In this document: piece by piece, positions 10,779 through 20,977 of the stretch
How the letters are laid out: every line of letters begins with the position of its first letter
How positions within the stretch are numbered: position 1 is the stretch's first letter
Origin: Rhypophila decipiens
Taxonomy: Eukaryota > Ascomycota > Sordariomycetes > Sordariales > Naviculisporaceae
Assembly: GCA_033297075.1 (NCBI GenBank)
Contig: MU858086.1
Location: forward strand, 124,001 to 188,000
Reading direction: 5' to 3'
Length of the DNA stretch: 64,000 nt
The notes under the pieces: model-generated
Seen by the model: only the letters and a program-made list of their open reading frames with translations
Databases searched by the model: none
Told to the model about the DNA's origin: nothing
Program-made: the position numbers and the translations under genes

Positions 10779-12362
10779 ATGACACCACCCGCCATCGAGT
10801 CACAGCGCAGTTCCCTGGTCGATAGAATCCCGGTCGAGATCATCGAAAAGATCATCATTGACGAATTTGCTTGGTTTCCGGTCAGAAAGCAACAATGCGA
10901 GCGGTGCTTTGCCCGACGCTGCACCTGCGACGGCGATTGGGACGCCGACCATCTTCCCGACCGTCGGAGGGACCTGGCACATCTGACACGGACATGCAAG
11001 TTGCTCCAAAGCGTGGCAACCAGGCACCTGTATCGCTGGCCCGGTGCCCGGTTCAATCCGTTGCTCCTCGCCCAGACACTCATGTCTCGTCCGGATCTCG
11101 CCCAAATGGTCGAACTTCTCAACCTCGAGTACTTGACCTACCCTTGTGAGAGCAGGATTGATGACTTTGTCAAGCCTGGTCAAGACCGGCACTCACCGCA
11201 TCACCCCCTCCGATGGAGGTTTGACTTGTTGCAGCCCGACGTGCAGGAGAGCTTGATCAAACATATATGTCCACATATATATCCAGGTCGTTTCTCTGAT
11301 GAGCGCACGATTGGCTACTTTGTGATGGAGAAACCCTGGTACATGATGGAGTTCCTCATCAGCCTCTGCACCAACGTTGATCGTGTCGAGTCCGTCATGA
11401 TCCCGGACAGCCATTCAACGTCTAGATTGCTTCGTCATAGATCATTCCCGAATCTCAAGAGCGTCAAGATTAGCACCGGGACTCGTGGCTCTCCATCGCC
11501 CCGACAGGCGGCATGTTGGTTGGCGTCTGCTGCTCTAGAGCTCGAGTGTATCGAAATCCATACGGACAACCTGGCTGTTCATGAGGGTAATATGAAGAGT
11601 TCCAGCTCGGATCGTCCCTCGCTCCTGCCGAGAGTCAAGCGTCTGATATTCAACGGCTGTAGCACCAAACTGATGGCAAAGTGGATGAAATACTGTGACC
11701 AGTCGCTTGAGGAGGTGCACTACATCAGCCTGATGTCAGACGAGGTCACCTCCTCCGCGCAATCGTATATATCAACGCTCGGAGGGCTGGCGGAACAAAT
11801 ACTGGCTCACCACCCCAATATAAAGCGGCTGGTCAGCTCGATCAGCATTTCTCAGCGGTACATCACTGAAATGGAGGGGATGGACCTAAAGGACACCACG
11901 ATCAGGGTAGACACGCTCAGGGAAACCACGAGCTTGACGGAATCCTTCGCAGTAGTCAAGAAAAAGCTGGAAGAAGGAGGGATCGAGTACATAGTAAATC
12001 GGACCTTCCTCGTGCCGACAGATTTTGATGTGGCGAAACGGCACCTGTACTTCACCCATGGGACTCGAAAAGTATGGGACGGGACTGGCCTCATATGGGC
12101 TTGTGAGCAAGAACCGCGCCAAGAGCCTGACGGGCTGGACAAGGCAATCGCGAACGGCGCTTCTTGGCTTTCTAGGCCCGGGAAGAGATACATAACTCTC
12201 AACCCCGAGAATATTTGGAGCATGAATAGGGAGAATAGCACCAGGGTGCGGCTGTCTTGGGATGCTGCTCCAGCGTTACAGACTCACCGGGACTACTACT
12301 TGGTGCCTAGAACTAGCGGGGGCGTAGCTTTACGTCAGCATCGGAATATGGTCTACTGGTAA
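10779..12362 (+). CDS. F-box-like protein with CxxCx4CxC insert
   Basis: A single coding exon encodes 527 residues. Residues ~13-30 (LVDRIPVEIIEKIII) look like the start of an F-box, and LAHLTRTCKLLQSVATRHLY its second half. Between them is an unusual insert with C40, C43, C48 and C50 in the pattern C-x2-C-x4-C-x-C. The rest has the leucine-spaced, weakly repetitive look of fungal F-box proteins, which typically recruit substrates to SCF ubiquitin ligases through Skp1. The substrate is unknown. The pseudogene at 29400-30745 shares the same insert with identical Cys spacing. The start at 10779 is preferred because an upstream in-frame ATG lies inside a probable 5' UTR intron. An AATAAA follows the stop by about 75 nt. 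Confidence 0.72.
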   Translation: MTPPAIESQRSSLVDRIPVEIIEKIIIDEFAWFPVRKQQCERCFARRCTCDGDWDADHLPDRRRDLAHLTRTCKLLQSVATRHLYRWPGARFNPLLLAQTLMSRPDLAQMVELLNLEYLTYPCESRIDDFVKPGQDRHSPHHPLRWRFDLLQPDVQESLIKHICPHIYPGRFSDERTIGYFVMEKPWYMMEFLISLCTNVDRVESVMIPDSHSTSRLLRHRSFPNLKSVKISTGTRGSPSPRQAACWLASAALELECIEIHTDNLAVHEGNMKSSSSDRPSLLPRVKRLIFNGCSTKLMAKWMKYCDQSLEEVHYISLMSDEVTSSAQSYISTLGGLAEQILAHHPNIKRLVSSISISQRYITEMEGMDLKDTTIRVDTLRETTSLTESFAVVKKKLEEGGIEYIVNRTFLVPTDFDVAKRHLYFTHGTRKVWDGTGLIWACEQEPRQEPDGLDKAIANGASWLSRPGKRYITLNPENIWSMNRENSTRVRLSWDAAPALQTHRDYYLVPRTSGGVALRQHRNMVYW

Positions 12363-12435
12363 TGGTCCTGCAGTTGGATACAGGGCTTTCTTGGGACAAG
12401 GAAATGAAGACCAGAACAGATGAAATAACAGGGAT

Positions 12436-12441
12436 AATAAA
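12436..12441 (+). terminator. AATAAA polyadenylation-type signal after the F-box-like gene
   Basis: AATAAA lies about 75 nt after the stop codon, within A-rich sequence. This is inferred from sequence only. Confidence 0.4.
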
Positions 12442-13023
12442 GAAAATACAAGAATGATAGGTAATAATATGGGATGGTGATCCCACTCAGCTTCATATAG
12501 GCATACACCCTATCCGAGTCCCGTGCCACTAATTTCCCGTGCCAACAACCAAGCCTTGACTACATTACCATCTCCCAGTGGTATTTCTTTGCGGTCAATG
12601 GTTTTCTTGATCAAGTTGGTAGTTTGTTTGGTCCACATATGGCTTTGAAGTTTCGAGTTGGGACAGTTCCTGAAAGAGACGTGAACTACCAACTAACAAC
12701 TTTCGAGGCATCACGCGACACGGGGCAAATAAGATTGTAGCTTTATTGTCGACTCAGGATAGGTACATGCGGAGAGTGGAATACTTCAGCTTCAAGAGAC
12801 AAAGGGGATAGGTACATTGCACAATACTGCAAGATGCCTTACCGCCAGGCAAAGACTGAGATGTCAAGGTATAAGTTCCCATGGAATCCCGGGCAGCTCA
12901 TCGGACACATCTTTTATCTTGTCACATAGCCCAGAACCTGACGAGACACCGAATTTCGACCTGATACTTTCAAACGACAAGCATTTTCGTATTGCATCAG
13001 CTCTCACTAGCAACTCGGACGAA
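12442..13023. other. Intergenic, no gene seen
   Basis: An open frame runs from 12817 into the downstream Cys-rich gene, but its first 69 codons have no counterpart in the paralogue at 9772. They are probably 5' leader sequence. Confidence 0.4.
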
Positions 13024-13362
13024 ATGTGCAGATGGGCGAGATTATACACCATGTGCACCTTCGATTGCCCTTATGGCTCGAATTATAGTGCTTGGGACAT
13101 TTCGCTTGTCATTTGTGTGCCCTGCGAAGCCGCCGTATACCGGGCGGGCAGGGACGGCATCGTTCTTGACCCCAACAAAAAAACATATGCAGGAGCAGAG
13201 GTCGAGTACCGGTATCTGTGTACCTATGGCAACGAGGGTTTTCAGGAAGATGCTACTCTGGAGTGGACTGTTTACAGAGATTGTCCCAATTGTGTGGCGG
13301 ACAGGGCTGCTGCGGTAGCAGAGGCGCAGGCTAGGGAGCAATTCGGGAATATGGACCTCTAG
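13024..13362 (+). CDS. Small Cys-rich protein, MC[KR]W family, copy 2
   Basis: The frame encodes 112 residues from the ATG at 13024. This start was chosen because the protein then begins MCRWAR, aligning with MCKWGR of the copy at 9772. Shared landmarks are C at positions 2, 11 and 15 followed by YG, a VC..PC pair, a mid-protein Cys after a Tyr-rich stretch, and a final DCPNC. The copies are strongly diverged outside these positions. No signal peptide is present. An alternative start at 12817 would add 69 unrelated residues. Zinc binding is plausible from the Cys pairs; the function is unknown. Confidence 0.55.
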   Translation: MCRWARLYTMCTFDCPYGSNYSAWDISLVICVPCEAAVYRAGRDGIVLDPNKKTYAGAEVEYRYLCTYGNEGFQEDATLEWTVYRDCPNCVADRAAAVAEAQAREQFGNMDL

Positions 13363-13569
13363 TCCAACACGACGAGCCCTCGCGCCTGGTAGAAGCGGGT
13401 ACGTAGTGTATGAAAAGAAGCCCGTCGAGAAATATAAAACCAGTATACTCTTCTGATAGAAGCCGTGTTCAACCAAAGCTTGCGGTGTGATAATGGCAAA
13501 AGAAAAATGAAGAGCAGAGCCTGAGCTCTACCGTGACATATGGTGGTGGCTGGTACTGCAACGTGTTAT

Positions 13570-13703
13570 GACAAGAGTGGGATTCGAACCCACGCCCTTT
13601 CGGACCACGGAATCAAGCCTTCTTCTCTTGTGGAGAGGAATGGAGGTGATTGTAATCAAGGTTAACCTTAACGTGGCGCCTTGGACCGCTCGGCCATCTT
13701 GCC
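13570..13703 (-). tRNA. tRNA-Leu(AAG) with 55-nt intron
   Basis: The minus strand folds as a class II tRNA. The acceptor arms GGCAAGA and TCTTGTC pair (one G-U), the D arm is TGGCCGAGCGGTC, the anticodon stem is CCACG/CGTGG, the variable arm is short and the T arm is GTGGG-TTCGAAT-CCCAC. The anticodon AAG is at 13669-13667. The 55-nt intron (13665-13611) begins one base 3' of the anticodon, the canonical position, and contains sequence complementary to the anticodon loop, as needed for the splicing fold. The A box and B box (GGTTCGAATCC) are intact. CCA is not encoded. Confidence 0.9.
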
Positions 13704-14537
13704 TGGATGTTGGATAAAAACGTCTTGTCAGAAAGTGGATTATGGAGACTGCAAACAATCAGAATTCCATACACCATAACCATTCCACCAACTACGTGAG
13801 TGGTTCAGAAATCATGGCTTGAAATGTCATATTCTTTTGGATATTGTTACTTATTGATCCCCGACGAGACGCAGGGATCCATCATCAACGTGGAAACTCA
13901 TGATTTCAAAGGCAATATGAAAAGGTTTAACCAAGTTGGAGACTATTGGCGGACCAAGCAACAGCTGCAGACCTACATGCCTTATCAGCAGCACGGTCAT
14001 GATGGCGGGAGATACATGGTCTTCGGCAGCGTCAGGTGCCATATTACACTCCTGGCGGGTCTTTGGCAAGATTTGGATTCCATATCACTGTCCAACGCAA
14101 TTGATATCATAGGCTGTTTGTAGATAAACTGCATATCTCATTCTATAGCCGCCGGGAAACGCTGCCTGCCGGCGTTTAACTCCCGGTCAGCAAATCTACT
14201 CGACCAAGTCTTGGTTACACAAAAGTGCGAGAACCTCGCATTGCGCGAGACCTCCCGTAGAATACAACTCTGACAGCAAGTACGGCTATATCATCTATGG
14301 AGCTCATCTATTACTGTTTCACTCGTGATATTGCAACAGCCTCCAGTGTCTGTGAATCGGGCATCTTACGGCAGTTGGGTTGGGGGTCTTGGGCTTGGCT
14401 TCTCTCGCTGGCTGGTATCTAGATAAAGACCATAGAATGGCAAGTTTGGCTCATTGTTGAGAGTCTTTCCTTTCAACTTTACACAAGGACATCAACAGCG
14501 TACCACATCAACAGCGTGCCAAAACCATCTGTTCAAT
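13704..14537. other. Intergenic, no confident gene
   Basis: A 107-codon plus-strand frame at 13800-14123 starts beside the tRNA but shows no known domain or splice context, so I do not call it. The remainder is upstream flank of the dioxygenase gene. Confidence 0.4.
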
Positions 14538-15718
14538 ATGACCTGGGCTCGTGTCTTTCTCTGCCTCTTCCTCGCTCTGCAGCCGGGGCTTTCTCATCCG
14601 GGAGTAGAGGAGACGGTCCCTCTGCACGCAGCAAAGCCCGTCGATTCACGCATTCCACATGTATCACAATGCCATGGTACTTTTCAGGAGCCCGAATTTG
14701 TCAAGAGAACGATTGAGCGCCGTCATGGCGAGTTTGAGAGACTGAGAAAGGCGCGGGGAATCAAGGGCCGCGCCCTGCCTCGACGCCAACTGAGCAAGCT
14801 TGACGAGTACCTGAACAAGAACCACAAGGCCAAGAAGCCCTTTACCGAGGATACCAAGCCCGCAGAGCTGTTTGCCGACGACGGGGCTTGCATGGCAGCG
14901 CCACTTGTGTCTGAGGGACCACTTTGTCAGTTAGTCGATTCCTACCAACACTTTTCTGGTTGCTGACCTCTGGTGCAGACGTCCAAGGTGAACAGATCCG
15001 CCGCAACATCACCGACAACGAGACGGGCGTGCCCATGGCTCTCGAGATCCAAGTCGTAGACGCCAAGACATGTGCTCCCATTCCCTACGCGGCAGTGGAC
15101 ATTTGGGGATGCAACACGACGGGCGTCTACAGCGGCGTCTGGAGCTTCTACAGACAGGGCAACGACATGGGCTACGACCGCTCCGTTATCAACTCTACTG
15201 CCCTCAGGGGGATCCAGTTCACCGACCAAGACGGAGCAGCCGTCTTTGACACCTTTTTCCCTGGCCACTACGAGGGACGGGCTACCCATATTCATGTAAT
15301 GATCCACCTCAACACAAGCCGCCAAGCAAACAAGACAATCGGCACCTCGGGCAGGGTAGCGCACATCACCCAGATCTACTTTGACCAGTCCCTCATCACC
15401 GAGGTCGAAAAGATCCCTCCATACACAGAGAACACACAAGTTCTAAAGAAGAACAACGAGGATGGACTGCTCAAGATCACTACGCTGACTGATGACCCGT
15501 TTATGAGATATGTCATGCTCGGAGACGGCGTCGAGGATGGCATCTTTAGCTACATCCGACTCGGGGTCGACACCTCGGCGGATTATACCGCTGGCGTTCA
15601 GCCTGCCGCTTGGAGGGATGAGACGGGTGGACATCAGAAGTTGGATGGGCCGATGAATGATGGTGGGAGTCCGCCTTTCTTGCCGCCTAACCCGACGCCA
15701 AAGCCGGTGAAGGGCTAG
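14538..15718 (+). CDS. Secreted intradiol ring-cleavage dioxygenase
   Basis: Exon 1 (14538-14925) and exon 2 (14979-15718) are joined by a 53-nt intron (gtcagt donor, gtgcag acceptor) and encode about 375 residues. The splice restores the family motif EGPLYVQGE. Residues 1-20 form a signal peptide. The Fe(III) ligands expected for this family are all present: Tyr180 in GVYSG, Tyr227 in GHYEGR, and His233 and His235 in THIHV. Family members split aromatic diols between the two hydroxyls (catechols, hydroxyquinols). Extracellular fungal versions probably act on plant-derived or other secreted phenolics. The C-terminal tail is Pro/Gly-rich and lacks a membrane anchor. The first ATG of the open frame at 14454 lies in the leader; 14538 is preferred because it places the signal peptide at the N-terminus. 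The gene converges with the aspartic protease. Confidence 0.9.
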
Positions 15719-16070
15719 ATGGCTGATGCACCTTGTCTGTAAAAGGACCCACGGCGCTGAGCAATGAATGTTGGGTAGGTATGATGGTCAGATGTCATGG
15801 CAGTAGCTTGGAATCACGGAACTTGGAAGCAGACAGGCAAAAGGATTGAAAGAAGAATTGCTTTTATTAAGAACAAATGAGAGAAGAAATTAGTAGTGAT
15901 TACCATGTTACCATCTCCTTGATACCCTTGGTAATAAACAATAAGAGGCTTTTTTTGTTGTCTTGAGCCAAAGAAAGATACATTTCATGTCCATTCCCTT
16001 CAAATTATCCGCGTCTCAAAACGCGCTTCACAAAAGCTTCATCATCCCCACACCTGGTCAGATGAAAACT
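15719..16070. other. Convergent 3' flank
   Basis: This stretch lies between the stops of the dioxygenase (+) and the aspartic protease (-). It contains AATAAA at 15933-15938 on the plus strand and a TTTATT (AATAAA on the minus strand) at about 15863. These are candidate, overlapping poly(A) signals for the two genes. Confidence 0.4.
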
Positions 16071-17312
16071 TTAAACCCGAGGTGGACCCCCGGGGCTGCT
16101 AATCAGACACTTGCACGCTTGGCCGATCAGCCTGCCGTGGTCAAGATTGCCAAGTTCACAGCCCGACTGGAGATAGCGGGGGATTTTCATGCCAGCATCA
16201 TCACTCTCCTTCTCGTCCGGTCCACTCCCACCATGCATCATCGACAGGTAACTCTTGCAAAAGGCGACGGATCGGCCCTTGTTCTGGTGAGCCTCCATGG
16301 CGCGGAGACAATCCATCGCCTTTGCATCCGAGGTTGGCTGCTTTGCACTGGACAAAAAGTCACAGTCAGACCCCGACCCCGAACCGGCCTCAAAACCAGA
16401 CTCATACCCCGAGTCATAGCCGCTGGCACTATCCCCAGGACCGGCATGGACTCTCTTCTCCAGACCCTTGGCCTGGTCTGGAGGAGCAGCGGCATCAGTC
16501 TGCCAAGGCATGATGTGCAGACTGCTGGGCGGGATATAAAAGTTTTTGAACCGAGGGCGGATATCCTTTTCCAGGGCCAGGCCAGGCGCCCCTGTTACAG
16601 TGGTCATGGTCGTTTCTGTAATCATGACGGTAGTAGTCCCGGAGTCGGACGGAGTACCAAAGGACAGCGGTGTATCAATCATTGTCGTTTCCCAGTCCGT
16701 CTCGACAATCGTCTCGGTGCTGTCAATCCATTCAGTGGTGCCATCCACTATCGGCTCTGTCAAGGTTGGCCGGTTATCGACCGAGGTCTGGTGGATCTGG
16801 CGTCTCTCAAGATTAGGTGTCCATGTCTCGGTCACAATTGCAGTGGCCGTCAAAATGACGGTGGTAGTCTTCGATGGCGCTTCAGAGACGGCGATGGATT
16901 GGAGCACTGATGAAAACTCGATGGAGCTGGCATTGTCAAACGTGAGGGACTCGGAACTGGAGCTGGCACTCGCACTCGCACTGGAACTTTCTGTCGTGGT
17001 GGTGGTGTGGTGGCGGTGATGAGTCGTCGTCGTCGTCGTGCTACTCTCGATGGAGGAGCTACTGTCACCCCAATCCCAGCTCGAGGTCGAACTCTCTGCC
17101 GAAGAGCTGGTACTGCTTCCCCAGTCCCAGCTCCAGCTCGACTCGGAGGTACTAGAGCTCTCGGGGATCGAGCTCGTACTGCTACCCCAGTCCCAGCTTG
17201 AGCTGGAGGTAGGGCTGGCGCTCCAGCTCCAGCTCCAAGACAATTCCGAGGATAAGGATGAGGATGAGGGAATTGAACTGGGGCTGCTCCAACTACTCCA
17301 GTCATCAGATGC

Positions 17313-17381
<69 letters not shown>

Positions 17382-20303
17382 CTCTGGATCAAACGACGAC
17401 CAAGACAACAGGAATGAGGACTCGGGGGAGGGTGTAGAAATCGGCGTGGAAGACCAAAATGTCATCCTAATAGAGTTATCCACAGAAGACTCCCAAGCCC
17501 AGGAAGAAGACGCCTGCTTGTCGTCGTTGTACGTGGTGCTGCTTGTGTAGAAAGGATCGATCTCGCTTGTCCCGGTTGGGTTCCAGATCCAGGAAGTGAG
17601 ATAGCCGCCTGCTTCGGCATCGATCGAGGACGATGATGACGACGTCTCCCAGGCATACGAAGAGGTACTGCTGGTGGTCTTGGTCTTCTTGTGGGTCGAC
17701 GAGGAAGTGGTGGTATGCTTCTTCTTGGTCGACGTCGTTGACGGCTCGTCGGAAAAGGTCGTGAAGCTCAACGTCTCCCACGAGAAGGAAGTGTCCCATG
17801 AGTCGGACGAGGTACTGGTGTCGTGTTTGTGCTTTGTCAGTGAGGAGTACCAGGTCGAGGGGTCAAACGAGGTGCTGCTCGATAGTTCGCCCTCTACCGT
17901 GGTTCCGTCGACAATGGTGTAAGTGGTGGACTGCAGCTTGACCACAATGGTCTCGTGGGGCTCGACCGGGATGGTCACTACCGGAGTAGCCAAAGACTCG
18001 CTGCTGCTGGAGCTGTCCCAAGTAAACCAGTCGCTAGTGACTGAGCTGCCAAAGTCGAATTCCGACGAGGAGGAACTCGAAGCACACGAGGAAGAAGACA
18101 TTATCGGGAATGGAGTCGTGGTTAGAGTGGGCACATCAGCTCGAGTACTGCTCGACGAGAACGACTCAAAGGAAAACTGTGAGACTGTCGCAGTTGTCCC
18201 AGGCACGGTCGAGTTAGACAAGGTCACAGGCTCGAAGCTCACGGTGGTAAAAATACCCGATGAAGACGCGCCAGTAGGCACGGGAAGGAAGCCGGTGCTT
18301 CCAGCTGTGCCGTGACCAACAGAAGATGTGACATTGCCGCCCCAAGGAGGACCAAGGGTAGATCTCAGGCTGGTTGTTGGCTCTGGTAGATTTGCTCCCC
18401 GACCACCGCCGGTCTGAATCGCGGGCCGGAAGAGTCCCGTGTTGCGAAATTCCAAGGTCATGACATCTGTCGAAGTAGACGACCACTTGGGATGCGGCGC
18501 TGTCGAATATGAGGTGCAGACGCCAGCCGCTGCTGAGGTCGAAGTCGGATATCCATAGTGCCGGCCTTGCTTGTCGCCTACTCCCTCGCCGGCCTCGGAG
18601 CATATTCCTTTCATTCCTTTGTTCTTTTTCCCCTTGGACGGAACCACATGAGTGCCGCAGTCCTGGTACTGGGCAAGGTAGACCTTGTGATGCTCTTGGC
18701 TGAACACGGCTGCAGACATGGAAAGTGGTCAGCTCTCGCTCTTCAATGGCTCTTGGGATTCGAATGGAATCGGCGACTCACCATAGACAGCCCGGAGGAA
18801 GGTATCGCCGAGGATAAACAGAGACTCGGTTGGAACAGCGCCAATGATGCAGGTATCCTGGAAATTGGTGGTGACGTCGCCGGGCACCAGAAAGATGAAC
18901 TCGGAGAAAGGGACGCGGACAGTGAAGCCGTCCGGGAAAGTGTAATCGATGGTACCATCCGCAGTCCGATGCGAGCAGTCGACCGTGTAGCCAAAGCCCT
19001 CGTCCGAGAGCTGAGCATCTGGGAAGGCGTCGAGAATCTTGTTAAAGGCCTCTGTGGGCATGTAGGTGAGAGATGTGCCTGTGTCGGGGAGGAACCGCTC
19101 ATCAAATCCTTTAGGCGTCACGGGGACCGTCTCGCAAGATCCCGGCTTGGTGAACCCGATCGCGGTCACGTTGATCCAGTACCTGTAGTATCCGTCCATC
19201 ATCTTGGGCAGCTGGTGCGAAATCTCGATTTCGTGCAGCTCTCCCGTGAACTTGGCGACGTCAATGCCGCCAAAGATTACCTCGCCTGAAAAGGAGTCAG
19301 TCATATTTTCTACGAGTAGCTTTCCAGGAATGAGAAGGTGCTCCATACCATTCTCGCCGCCTACGCTCCCCAGGGCGACAGAGAAATCCTTGGTTGCAAT
19401 GACACCTTGTTCGTGCATGTCGTCAATGACAGAGTTGTAGTCTTGGTTGTAGCCAGCTCCGTAAGAAGCGCCAAAGATGCCCGACGGCATGTTTTCAGCA
19501 TCGATGGCCAGGCCAAATCGAACTTGTTGGGCAACGGCGCCCAGCTCAGGCTCGAACTGCTCGGCCGCGTGGTAGGGGTCTTGCTTCGCGGTCAGCATCA
19601 TGGCCTTGGACCCAACCAGGAACTTGAAAGGGGGCGGGCTTCCTTCTTACCGCTGAACTGAATGTCGTCCTGGTAGTAGGCAATGTAGACGTCGCCACTT
19701 CCGTACATGATCCACGAAGGATCACAAGTCTCTGCGTTGTTAATCATGCTGCTGGACTGTTCTGGAATGTAACTGCCCAGCAGCCGACAGAGATCCTCGT
19801 ACTCTGGGTAGTCTTCCCATCCTGTGCATGGGGGAGACACCCACGTCTCTGAAGAGCCAGTGTCGAAGTCGAGGGTGACGCGCTGGGGGTAGTTTCCGAT
19901 CCACACTGCAAAGCTTGTCAATGAACCGCCCTTGACTATGTTAAGCCGAACACTCACAGTCGATGCCATATGCGGCGTCCTGGAAGAACGAAGAGGTATT
20001 GGCAGCGATAGGGGTGGGCGTGGATTTTGCCGACGAGGTATGAGTGCTGGTATGATGCGTCTTGGACGCACGGAGACGGGCAAGTGAGCCAGCCCTCCGG
20101 TTCCGGGCACCAATGTTGCTTTTCTTGGTAAACTTGGGAGGCCTGCGGCTCATTGGCAACCGCAGAAGCTGGCCATCTTGCTGCTGTTGGTTCCGGAAAT
20201 CAACCGACGGCCGTTTCTGTATCGAGCGGCTTTGGCCTAACCCGTGAATCCGAGAAGCCAGGGAGACGGGCAAAACAAGGAAGAGGCCCAAGAGGGGGAC
20301 CAT
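16071..20303 (-). CDS. Secreted aspartic protease with giant Ser/Thr-rich tail
   Basis: Four minus-strand exons join in frame: 20303-19958, 19905-19651, 19579-18782 and 18709-16071. They encode about 1345 residues. A signal peptide is followed by a basic pro-region. The two pepsin-type active sites are DTGS at Asp130 and DTGT at Asp366, and the catalytic domain ends near residue 485. The remaining ~860 residues are a low-complexity Ser/Thr-rich tail with repeated Trp-Asp-Trp-Gly-Ser units and a run of about 22 Ser encoded by a TCA triplet array. A less repetitive C-terminal part (residues ~1190-1345) has spaced Cys. The end is not hydrophobic, so a GPI anchor is unlikely. A heavily O-glycosylated, wall-associated protease is the best guess. 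The third-exon acceptor (19580) was chosen to keep frame, so the residues around 200 are less certain. The opposite strand shows long shadow frames because of the triplet bias. Confidence 0.85.
17314..17380 (+). repeat. (GAT)n / (TCA)n triplet microsatellite, about 22 units
   Basis: A perfect GAT array on the plus strand reads as TCA (Ser) codons in the minus-strand aspartic protease, giving an uninterrupted poly-Ser stretch near residues 910-932. Use of one Ser codon only shows slippage expansion rather than selection for Ser alone. Length variation between strains is expected. Confidence 0.95.
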
Positions 20304-20977
20304 TTTGGCTGCTTGTTGTTGGAGTTCTTAACGAAAGTGTGAATTCAGATGAGACTCCAGCCAATAACCCGAGATGAGAGAGACAAGGCCTGAATTGAGA
20401 CAACTCCAGGCAGGACCACCAGTAGGCATATATGATGGTCAAGTATAAGAAGCGCGGAGGCCCAGAGCTCGCCCGGTCATCATCACTATGTGAAGAGAGG
20501 AGCACAGCATGAAGAGAGCTTACGACAGACTTGGTAGGGAAATGAAGCCGAGACTTCATGTGCCTTGTATCGCTGCAATCCAACCGGGACACTGCCTAGA
20601 CCCATCCCCGGAATCTGTCGTTCAGTTTTATGACATGATCTCATCTCTGTGTGACCGTGATTCGGCCGACGACGTTACCCAAGGCACAACCTTGTTTACC
20701 TGTACAAAGTACCGTGCTATGTCTTTGAACTACATGAGGCCAAGTCGGCCATTGCAAGACACTTTGAGGGGCGAGACGGACAAGGAAAATTGGTAGAAGA
20801 AATGGATTTTGTACAAGTAACAAGTAAATGAGGAAAAGAGTACAGAACCAAAAGAAAACGCCATTTCCCTTTCCGCTTCCAAACCCGAGCCGGCCCCTGA
20901 CTCGACCTTATCCCCAGAACCATGCACAACGGTGCCAAGAGAAAACATGAAAAACCAACGACTGCGCCCACACGCAA
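20304..20977. other. Intergenic, no gene seen
   Basis: This is upstream flank of the aspartic protease and 3' flank of the SAT4-type gene, both on the minus strand. A TATATA-like stretch occurs about 125-130 nt above the protease start (near 20430). No coding pattern was seen. Confidence 0.45.

Noticed and set aside
12817..13023. 69-residue N-terminal extension of the second Cys-rich protein
   Set aside because: It has no counterpart in the paralogue at 9772, while the internal ATG aligns exactly with the paralogue start.
13800..14123. 107-codon frame beside the tRNA gene
   Set aside because: No homology, splice or start evidence. It could be a decayed gene, but this cannot be supported from sequence.
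17314..17380. Possible CRISPR-like or minisatellite array
   Set aside because: It is a simple 3-bp microsatellite without spacers, located inside a coding exon.
16850..17550. Poly-His and poly-Asp open frames around the GAT array
   Set aside because: These are alternative-frame readings of the triplet repeat inside the aspartic protease tail, whose frame is continuous and family-supported upstream.
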